NCBI RefSeq assembly: GCF_040409815.1
Contig: NZ_CP099959.1
Span: forward strand, 372,001-436,000
Source: Polynucleobacter sp. UK-FUSCHL-C3
GTDB taxonomy: Bacteria > Pseudomonadota > Gammaproteobacteria > Burkholderiales > Burkholderiaceae
Direction of reading: 5' to 3'
DNA: 64,000 bases
The position numbers and the translations under genes are program-made. Numbering within the stretch: position 1 is the first letter of the stretch; each line of letters starts with the position of its first letter. Shown here one piece after another: positions 18,001-30,000 of this stretch. Below the pieces are notes generated by a model. It was not told where the DNA came from. It saw nothing but the letters and a program-made list of their open reading frames with translations, and did no database searches.

Positions 18001-21000
18001 CAGGGTATACCTACAAGCTGGGTTTGATCCACGTACGGTTAGTTATATTGAAATGCACGGAACTGGTACCCCACTAGGGGACCCGATTGAGGTGGAAGCA
18101 TTGATATCTGCATTCTCGGATTTAAACCGAGAGACAAAAAATCAATATGTAGATCAACCCGAAATTGTATGCAACATAGGATCAGTGAAGTCAAACATAG
18201 GTCATCTCGAAATTGCTGCTGGAATAGCAGGATTAATAAAAACTGTCTTACAGATGCAACATAGAACGATTGTTAAGACTTTGCATTGCGAAAAGCTTAA
18301 TCCATACCTAAAGTTATCTGATAGTCGTTTTGAAGTTGTAGTTGAAAATAAAATATGGTGCCCTCTAGATTTGAATGGAGAAAAATTACCATTGCGGGCA
18401 GGAGTCAGTAGCTTTGGTTTTGGTGGAAGCAATGCGCATGTAGTGCTTGAAGGTTACAAAGGAAGTGTGCAAAAAAGTGTTGCCAATATACAGCCTGTAA
18501 TAATAGTTTTATCTGCTAAAACTGCTAAGCAGTTACATTCTTGCGCTCAACAGATATCTAATATGTTGACTGATCAAACAGAGCTTTCTTCACTTGCGTA
18601 TTCTTTACAGATTGCGCGCGATCCTATGGAATATCGCATGGGTTTTATGGCTGAGTCGATAGATCAGGTGCGTAGATTCCTAGATAAATATATTGAGGGG
18701 AGGTCTGAGGCAGGTCTATATATTGGTCGTGTTAAGCCTAATCATGTGACACTTGACATGCTTGAAGAGGATCAGCAGGTAAATGATGCAATAGCAAGCC
18801 TTCCTCATAGAGGTAAGCATGAGTTATTGCTTAGATTATGGACGCAGGGCTTTTCAATAGATTGGCGAAAAATATTTTATCAACAGGAAGGTCAAAATGC
18901 TTTACGACGCGTTGTCTTACCTGGGTACCCATTTGAAAATATACGTTGCTGGATAGATGATGAGAAAATTCCTGAAGAAGATTCTTCTATTCTCTTGCAA
19001 AAAAACGCATCTAAGCATGATCATCATCGATATATAAGTACATTTAATGGCGATGAATTCTTTTTACAAGATCACATTGTTGGGGGAAGGCCAGTTGTAT
19101 GTGGAGCTGTATTTCTTTCGATGGTGTACACAGCACTTCAAAATATATATGGTCGTGGAAAAGCTATACAATTAACTGGGCATACATGGCTCCAGCCAAT
19201 GGTTGGTTCAAGCAATGGATTACAGGTAGCTATCGAATTTAGTTCATCGCCAAGTACAGGCGGAATAAATTATAAAATTAGCAATGAAGGCGAGAATGAG
19301 AGTCAACTCTGTAGCATAGGCATTGGCAGATTACTTAACCATATTCCTGATTCTATTCCAGAATATGATATTCATTCTCTTAAATTATCTGCTGGCCGTT
19401 CGGTAAATGTTGAAGAATGTTATAAGACATTTTCCTCTGTAGGTATCAGTTATGGTCCTCGTTTACGCATTATTCATGAGTTAAGAACTTCCACTACAAA
19501 TGCCATAGCATATTTAGTTGTACCTGATGAAATTTTTACTAATGAATATGCTATGCATCCTGCATTGCTTGATGGTGCATTTCAATCATTAATTGGCCTA
19601 ATGCCTGATTTATTAGTCGAGCGAGCATTACCATTTTCGGTAAAAAGATTAGTTGTATTGAAATCTATTGGAAAAACTGCCTGGGCAGTTCTTTGGAAAG
19701 ATGGCGAATCCTCTTCTGAGAATGCGTCATATTCGATTGATCTTTGTAACGACAAAGGGCAAGTCTGTATCAGAATCGAAGGTTTTATGGTTAGATCTCT
19801 AGATTTTAAAGAAACACGCAGCAAGATAAAAATACAAGATAGCGAAAATTCAGAGACTATTAAAACAGTAAAGTCTAACTTAAGCGCATTAAGTGCACTT
19901 TCAAAAATTGCTGCTGAGGTGTTGGAAGTTAATCTGGAATCCCTTGATCCAGATGTTGATTTAGGTGAGTATGGTTTCGATTCTATTATGATGACGGTCT
20001 TTGCATCACGTGCAAATGAACAGCTTAGTTTGAATCTTACTCCAGCCGACTTTTTTGAATTTTCAACATTAGAAAGCTTAGCAAGACATATCTCAGATGA
20101 GATAGTTATCAGTTCATTGCTTGAGATAGAGAATTCAGATGCATTGCATGTTTTAAACAATGCTAACTTAGATATAAATTGGATTGCTTCTGCTAAGGTT
20201 GGTATTGAATCTCAAAATATTTCTGAGATTCCTCTGATTTTAAAAAATAATAATGATTTACGCGGTGAGTCAATTGCAATCATAGGTATTAGTTGCTGCT
20301 TTCCAATGGCAAAAGATGGTAATGAATTCTGGAAAAATCTATATGAAGGTCGAGACTGCATTAGTGAAATTCCTTCTGATCGGTGGGATTGGAGAGCAAT
20401 TTATGGAAATCCTAAATTAGAAACTGGTAAAACGAATATTCGTTGGGGTGGTTTTGCGGATGGGATTTTCGAGTTTGATGCTCTATTTTTTGGAATATCT
20501 CCTCGCGAAGCTGCCTCTATGGATCCACAGCAGCGTCAGTTGCTGCAACACGCCTGGAAAGCAATTGAAGATGCTGGGTATAACCCCCTTAGCTTATCTG
20601 GCCGCCCCATAGGATTATTCGTAGGGACCGCATCCAGTGGCTATGCAGCAGAGAATACTTTTGATCAAAGCGGTTATATTGCCACTGGATCTGTGGTCTC
20701 TATGGGCCCTAACCGGGTAAGTTATTACTTTGACTGGCATGGGCCAAGTGAGCCTGTAGAAACTGCATGCTCTAGTTCATTGGTTGCAATACACAGAGGT
20801 ATTCAAGCAATACGAGATGGAGAATGTGAGCTAGCAATCGTCGGTGGTATTAATAGTATTGTTACTCCTGAGGGCCATGTTAATTTTTCAAAAGCTGGCA
20901 TGTTATCTCCAGATGGCAGATGTCAACCATTTTCAGATTTAGCGAATGGTTATGTACGTGGAGAGGGTGCCGGCCTTTTGGTAATAAAGCGCCTATCACA

Positions 21001-24000
21001 GGCAGAGCGAGATCGAGATGCAATTTATGGGGTAGTGCGTGGTAGTTCAATTAACCATGGTGGCCGCGCTAACTCCCTTACAGCTCCAAATACTAAAGCA
21101 CAAGCAGATCTTATTAGGTCTGGATATCGTCAGTCTGGAATAGATCCCAGTACTGTGACCTATATTGAGACACATGGAACTGGTACAGCTATTGGTGACC
21201 CTGTTGAAGTTAACGCACTTAAACAGGCCTTCCACTCTATGGGTGCAGATAACTTAAATGGTGTATGTGGTCTTGGCTCAGTAAAAAGTAATATTGGTCA
21301 TCTTGAATTAGCTGCGGGGGTAGCTGGCGTCATTAAAGTGCTCAAGCAAATGCAGCATCAAACATTAGTTGCTAGCTTGCATTGTGAGACCCAAAATCCG
21401 TACATTTCACTAGAGAATAGTCCATTTTATATAGTCCGAAAGAATCAGCCCTGGACTTTAATAAATGATCAAGAAAATAATATTGTGCCTAGACGTGCTG
21501 GCGTTAGTAGCTTTGGTTTTGGAGGTGTCAACGCTCATCTTATTTTAGAGGAGTATCTCCCATGCAAACGATCTTTTGCTCAATCTATTGACCCAGTAAT
21601 TATTCCCTTATCTGCAAAAAATGAAGCAAGTCTTCGTGAACAGGCGCAAGCACTATATAACGCCATTTCCTTAGGAGATTTTAAAGATATTCCCTTGCTT
21701 GATATTGCCTTTACTTTGCAATTTGGACGCGAGCATATGAAGTGCCGTATTGCTTTTGAAGTTGAGTCTATAGAGCAACTACAGTCAAGTCTACTTGAGT
21801 TTATTACTCAGACGGATGCAGCACTCTCAAGCATACAGAATACTTGGTTAGTTTCTTCTACTTCCATTGCAGCACGATGGTTAGCATATGAAGATGTAAA
21901 GTGGGTAGATGATGGAAAGCGTCTTCGCGTTCACCTTCCCACATATTGTTTTGCTCATACTGAGTACAAGAGTTCTTTTTCCCGGTCCAAAATTGAGGAA
22001 ACATTTAAGCTTTCTATGCTTAATGCAGTTCCAATGATGGAATTTATTAAAGATAGTAATACTATTGGGTTTGAACTGAATAACGATCAATTCTATTTAC
22101 GCGATCACTTAGTAAAAGGCCATTCTATCTTACCCGGTGCGATGAGTTTAGAAATCATTCGTATGGCTTACGATTTTTATATGAAGCATAAAGACCGGCC
22201 TGCTATTGATCATTCAAATCCACATTTAGAATTTAGACACATTGTTTGGAGAAGTCCGCTGAGGGTTGACTCCAAAGCAACTAATATCGAAGTTTTATTT
22301 GAGGAACAATCGGAACAAGTAAATAAATTTACCCTAAAGCATGAAGATAAAAATTCAGAACTGAGTACTATTTATCTTCAAGGTGCTATTAGATTTCATG
22401 AAAATTCTAATTCAGCGCAAGCGGTACACGACTTACCGTTGCTCAAAGCTCGTTGTGAATTAGCGCTAAATGTAGATGACATATATGAGCAATTGAGTGA
22501 ATTAGGTATTCACTATGGCCCGACTATGCGATCCATTTCCAATATTTGGATAGGTCACGAGGAGTTATTGGCTAACTTGCAATTACCATCTGAGCTTTTT
22601 ATTTCACCTGCTTATGGTGGAGAAAGCTTTTATATCCATCCTTCTGTATTAGATAGCGCCTTTCAATCATGTTTGGCTATATTTACTGCCTCAAATAATC
22701 AAGAACTAGCCCTCCCTTTCGCAATTGATAGATTGATACTTCTGAGTCCGACAACCACTGAGATGTGGGTACACGTTCGAGCTTTACCATCTAATGGATC
22801 TATCCGAAAGCTAGATATTGACTTGCTTGATCAACAAGGTAGGGTTTGTATAAGTATCGAAGGTTTTACATTTCGAATGGTTAAGTCAGACTTATTCGTT
22901 TCTCCCTTGACGCAAGCATCTACTAACTCTTCAAAATTTGAATCAATTGATCGCGAACGAGTAATTGGGTACTTCAAGAATCTATTTTCTGCTGAGACTG
23001 GAATTCGACAGGGGGAAATTGAGCCAAATTTATCGCTAGATTCTTACGGAATAGATTCAATGATGATTATGAGTCTGACAGATCGCTTAGAAAAAGATTT
23101 TGGAATATTGTCTAAAACAATTTTCTTTGAATGTCAGACGCTTGATGCAGTCGCGGACTATTTTATAAAACTGCATACCTTAAAATTACTTGATTTATTG
23201 GGGTCTACAGAAATACCAGTTCAAAAACTGAAACAAGAGCAACATCAAAATCCTAAGAGTGAACCTACAGCTACTTTAAGTCAGCAAAGCTCAACTGATC
23301 CGGAGCCAGCTTCTCGAGAGCTGGTTTTAGCGCCTTTGGCTAAATCAATGGATGTGGCTATCATTGGTTTAGCCGGTCGGTATCCTGGTGCAAATAACTT
23401 AACACAGTTTTGGGAAAATTTAGCTGCTGGGATTGACTCTATTAGTCAAATCCCTATTGAGAGATGGGATCATTCTTCCTTATATGATCCTGTACGTGGA
23501 AAACCTGGAAAAAGTAATAGTAAGTGGGGTGGTTTTATTGAGGATGCTGATTGCTTTGATCCTCTATTTTTTAACATGTCTCCACGAGAAGCCGAATTCA
23601 TTGATCCACAAGAGCGCCTTTTCCTCCAATGCGCTTGGGAAACGATTGAGGATGCAGGCTACACTCCTGAAAATATTGCTCCTGAATTAGCTCCCTTTGC
23701 AGGTGGAAAAGTAGGTGTATTTGTTGGGGTTATGTATCAGGAATATCAGTTATATGGCGTAGAACAGACGCAAAAAGGACACCCTATCGCACTTTCTAGT
23801 AGTGCGGCATCAATTGCCAATCGTGTTTCTTATTTCTTTAATTTTCATGGTCCAAGTATGGCCATTGACACAATGTGTTCCTCATCATTAACCAGTATTC
23901 ACCTGGCATGTGAGAGCTTGTACTCAGGTAGCTGTGAAGTAGCTCTTGCTGGTGGAGTAAATTTAAGCCTGCATCAAAATAAGTATTTAGCCCTTGGTCA

Positions 24001-27000
24001 GGGACGTTTTACTTCAAGTAAGGGACGATGCGAAAGTTTTGGTAAAGGTGGTGATGGATATGTTCCAGGTGAAGGAGTAGGTGCGGTACTACTTAAACCT
24101 ATTGATAAGGCAATTGCGGATGGGGATCATATTTATGGAGTTATCAAATCAACAGCTATTAATCATGGGGGTAAGACTAATGGCTATTCAGTTCCAAATC
24201 CTCATGCGCAAACATCTGTCATTTCAAATGCATTAGCTCGTTCTGGCTTACAAGCAGGTGATGTCACCTATCTTGAAGCACATGGTACTGGAACCATTCT
24301 TGGAGACCCAATTGAGATTGCCGCTTTATCTAAGGCATATCAGCAAGATACAAATATCCATCAATTTTGTGCATTAGGTTCAGTAAAGTCTAATATTGGG
24401 CATTGCGAAAGTGCAGCAGGCATTGCGGGGCTCACTAAGATCTTATTACAAATAAAGAATCGTAAATTAGCTCCCTCTATTCATGCTGATATCCTTAATC
24501 CTGCCATAAATTTTTCAACATCTCCATTTATAGTCCAGCAGCATCTGAATGAATGGCCTAGAAAATCTCGTGAAACATCACAAGGTTCGATTGAGTTGCC
24601 CCGCATTGCAGGGCTATCCTCATTTGGGGCAGGGGGCTCAAATGCCCACTTCATTATTCAAGAATATGTTGATCCACAAGAGTTTAAATTTAACGATCTA
24701 TTTACAATTACAAGCCCCGGTGTCTTTCCATTTTCGGCTAGAGATCCAGAGAGATTAACGCAACTATTAGTACGCTATGTTGAAGTTTTAGATCAATTTA
24801 AGGATTCTGAATTACCTTCTATAGCATGCACCTTGCAAAATGGCCGTGTGACATTTGAATACCGCGTTGTCATTGTAGCGTCCAGTCGCGTAGATCTGGC
24901 GCATAAACTTAAAAACATACTTGCAAATAAGTTAGATCTAATCGATATTTACTGCAGCTCCAACTTCAGAGCTGAACAGCTATCTATCATTGAGGATAAT
25001 AGAAGAATTGATAGTGTTGAACGTAAGCTTGCTGAGCAATGGGCGAAGACTGGTAAAGCAAATTGGTTAAATTTACAGCGTCCCGGAGAACCGCCACATA
25101 AAATTAGTTTGCCAACTTATCCATTTTCTCGAGAGCGTTACTGGATTCCTAATATAGCCTCTGAGGATATTTCGTCCCAGAATACGAAGAGGGCTCATCT
25201 TGTAGAGAATTCAATTAAAGAGAATTCTGCGCTTCTATTTGTACCTCATTGGAGTTTGGCTGAAGCGATACGAAGCCCGAATATAAATTTAAATAATGGT
25301 CGTACCATTATAGTAATTTGTGATTTTAATAAGGATATTTCTAGAGGCTATCAACAACAATTAGGAGATGTAGAAACTATCGTTCTTGAATCTAATTTTT
25401 CTAAAATTTGGGAACGCTACACCTCTTATTCAGAGCAATTAATAGTCCTTATTCAGAATATTCTCAAACAAGATCAAGTAAATACTCTTTTACAATTAGT
25501 TGTACCGCTGGATGGAGAGCGTTTAATTTTTCAAGGGCTGAGTGGCTTATTGCGCACGGTACAGCTCGAGCATTCTCGTTTCCGTTGTCAGCTAATAGGA
25601 CTCACAGATCTCACCAGAGACTTGGCGTCTATTTTAAAGCGAGAGCAATCAACAGACGATGCACTTATACGTTACGTTGGCGGTAACCGTCAAATTCAAG
25701 TATGGCGTGAGTACCAACCCAGGCAGACTGAAACTTTTAGAAAAGAGTTATTAAAAGATAATGGGGTGTACCTCATTACAGGAGGAACAGGCGGTGTTGC
25801 ATTGCATGTTGCAGAGAATATTTCTGCTTCAGTAAACAATCCAATACTATATATCGTGAGCCGTTCTGCTTTGAGTGTTGAAGAGAGCGAGCGTATCGCT
25901 GCGTTACCATGCAAGGTAATTCATAAGCAAATAGATGTTACCAATTTAGATGATGTCCACGCGCTTATCCAGCACTTGACAACTTCTTTTGGACGCCTCA
26001 ATGGTATTTTTCATGCTGCTGGTATTACGCGGGATAAATTTCTAATTCGTAAAAACATAGATGATATAAAAGATGTTCTTGCTCCAAAAGTGCAAGGACT
26101 ATTTAATATCGATAGTGCTACTGCCCAATGCGAGCTTGATTTTTTCTTACTGTTCTCTTCGGTTTCTGGAGCCCTTGGCAATCCAGGTCAGGCTGATTAT
26201 GCAGCTGCCAATGGATTTATGGATTCTTTTGCTTTATTGCGTTATGAACAAGTAAGCCGCGGAGAGCGCTATGGATTAACACTATCTATTAATTGGCCAT
26301 ACTGGAATGATGGCGGTATGCGTATTGATATTAATGCTCTAAACTCAATTCAGAAAAATTTAGGTGTAGTCCCACTAGCGACTAACATTGCAATGAGATC
26401 TCTATGGGCTTCATTTGAAGCGCATGAACCTCAAGTACTTGTTCTTGACGGCAACCATGATTTGATACGTCAATGGATGATGCCATTGATGCTTTCTCAC
26501 GAAATACAGAAGACTATTGATGTATCCAATAAAGACATTTTGGAGGGCGAGGTATCAGCCAGTATTTCCATGATAGATCTGCATGAAAAGACCTGTATTT
26601 ATTTGGCAAAATATTTTAGTGATGTATTGCATTTGCCCCTAGATCGTTTAGATCACAATGATCCAATAGATAGATATGGAATTGATTCAGTCCTTGCGCT
26701 TCAAATTATTGAGGCGATAGCAACTGATCTCGGTAGCCTGCCCAGCACTCTTTTATTCGAGTATCCCAAAATTACTTTACTGGCTAATGCTTTACTCAAA
26801 AGCCATCTTGAGCCTTTACAAGTTATCTTAGCTACAAATATGGCTTCTCTTGAGGAGCCTATCATTGCAGATACTATTACTACGTTATCTCCTACCCCAA
26901 TTGACATTAGTAAGGATGGAATAGCAATCATTTCAGTTGCGGGTCAATATCCTGGAGCAGATTCAGTTGAAGAATTTTGGGAAATGTTGCGCAATGGAGG

Positions 27001-30000
27001 TGATGGTATTACTGAAGTGCCGCCTGATCGCTGGGATCATCAGGCTATATATTCCGAGCTTAAGGGAAAACCAGGCGCTACTAATTGCAAGTGGGGAGGC
27101 TTTCTTAATAATATTAAATGTTTTGATCCTGAATTTTTCGGAATTAATCCAAGAGATGCGGCACTTATGGATCCTCAGGAACGATTATTACTTCAGACTA
27201 GCTGGCACCTTTTAGAGCGCGCAGGTTATACGAGAGATTTTTTAAGTAAACATTATGATTCACGGGTCGGAGTTTTTGTAGGAGCTATGTATCAGCAATA
27301 CCATTCACTTGATGCTGATTCAGAGAGTAGTGTGATGGTTTCATTATCTTCTTATGCTTCTATGGCTAATAGAATTTCTAGCTTCTATGATCTCCAGGGG
27401 CCCAGTATTGCAATTGATACTATGTGTTCTTCTGGTTTGATGGCAATTCACCAGGCTTGTCAAAGTTTGAGACAAGGAGAATGCCGCTTAGCAATTGCGG
27501 GAGGTGTAAATTTAACCATTCACCCAAATAAATATCTTGGGCTGAGTAAGGCAGGATTATTAGGAAGCCATCAAGAATGTCGTAGCTTTGCTGATGGAGA
27601 CGGCTATCTGCCTTCAGAAGGAGTAGGCGCTGTTTTACTCAAGCCTTTGACCGATGCTTTGCGTGACGGCGATCGAATTCTGGCCATAATTCGTGGCAGT
27701 GCCACTAATCATGGAGGCCATTCAGGCGGTTACGGAGTTCCCAATGCTCATTTACAAACACGTTTAATTAGTGAAAATTTTGTGAATTGTGGTGTTGATC
27801 CAAGAACTATAGGCTATGTAGAAGCTGCTGCAAATGGTTCACCTTTAGGCGACGCTATTGAGTTCCGTGCTTTGACTGAAGCATTTCGTTTATTTACTAA
27901 TGATATAGAGTTTTGTAGTATTGGCTCAGTCAAAAGTAATGTTGGTCATCCTGAAGCAGCTTCTGGTTTCGCTCAATTAACTAAAGTTATATTACAACTT
28001 GAAAATCAAATTCTTGTTCCGTCTATTCGTAAGACAACACTAAATCCAAATATTCTTTTTAAAGGTTCTCCCTTTATACCTCAGGCTGAACTTTCACAAT
28101 GGAAAAGAAAAGAAATTGATGGAATAGTTACACCACTGCGCGCAACAATTAGTGCTTTCGGAGCTGGTGGAACGAATGTACATTTAATTCTTGAAGAGGC
28201 CCCCGGAATGGAGGTCAATAAGGATGTAGATTCAATCCCTGAAGAATCCTATGAATTTATATTCTCTACTCACAGAATGGATCGACTTCCATTGGTGATT
28301 AGTCAAGTTTATGAACATTTGGTACGGCATCCTCATATAAGTTTGAAGAAATTAGCGCAAACTTTATCAATGCATCGTGAAAGACTATTTTTTGTAACAT
28401 CTATTATTGCGAGTAGTTACCAAGACTTAGTTGAGCAATTGAAAGTGTGGGGTCTACAGGATGTACATCCTTTATTAACCCCATCCTTAAATAAATTTGA
28501 TGATAAAGAAAAATTTCTACCTATAGAATTACCTAGCTATCCATTTTGTTTGGATTCTTACTGGATTAATAATGAATCTATAGCATTAAGAGTAGATGAA
28601 CCAAATGAAGAAATAAAAACTCAGATTTTCTCAGAAGATCCTATTAGTCAGGCTTTGAAAATCATTCGCGCACAAATGGTCGATCAACTAAGGCTAGATA
28701 ATAGGTTGATAAATGATTATGAATCGATGCGCTCTCAAGGCGCAGATTCAATGTTTGTAACGCGTCTTATCTATACCGTTATGAATGAAATGAAAATTTC
28801 AATAACCCATCTGGATGTTGAAAAAAATGGATCACCGAAAGAATTAGCTGCACTAATTTCACAGCGAGTTGTTAGTAAGGATGGGCTCATTATTCAGAAG
28901 ACTGATGAAAAATGGGCCCAACAAGACCATAGTATCAATACACCTCTTACTTTAGGTCAGAGTGGTCTATGGGCATTACAGAGGCTGTATCCCAATACTA
29001 GTGCATATAATGTTCCCCTTACATTTCATGTAGAAGATTTGAATTTGCAGGCTTTAAAGGATACCTGCGCATATATATTTAAATGTTTCCCAATACTGAC
29101 TATTCACATAGATCAGTCCAGTGGTTATCCTGCCATGGTTCCGAAAGTAATTTCAAATCCTTTGAATATAGTTCCAATTCCCGATGACATTGACCCCGTT
29201 TATTTTGCAAAAAAAAGGGCTTTAGAGCCTTTCACATTTACACCTAACTCTACGCCAGCTCGTTTTGAGCTGTTGAGGGGTAGCAAAGATATTTTGCTCA
29301 TTGTAGTTCACCATATTATTTTTGATGGACTATCGGCAGTTATACTTGCCCGTAATTTTTGGGATGCCTATGACTGTTTTGCTAGTGGAATACAGCTTCC
29401 TTTGCCGGTTCCTCAATCTAACTATTCTCTATTTTTTCAATATGAGCGCGAGCTATTGAATTCCAAAGATGGCGAGATTCATATTAAGTATTGGAAAGAT
29501 AATCTGAGAGGTGGGGTTGAAAAACTACAGTTACCCTTTGATAAAACTGCTAAACCAATTGACTCATCCACATCCCTTTCAACTGAATTTTTACTTGATA
29601 GCCAATCACTTTCAGAGATTAAAAAATGTACTCGTAAACTTGGAATTAATGATTCTGTCTTCTTTTTGGGGGCGCTTAAGGTTTTACTGTATCGATATAC
29701 TGGGCAAAATGACATATTGATTGGCATGCCTACTATGGCAAGGCCTGATAGTCGATTCGAAAATACAATTGGCTATTTTGCAAATATGATATCGATCAGA
29801 AGTGCTCTTACTGGGTCTCAAACGGTTCGTAATTTTCTTGAAAAATTACAAGTTATAGTGACTAATGGACTAGATCACTCGTTATATCCACATGTGGCAG
29901 TAGTACGTGAACTGAATAGAAGCTCCATTGATCTTTTATATCAAGTAAGTTATGCCTATCAGAATTTTACAGATAACGAATTCCAGGGTAGCCCTCAAGC

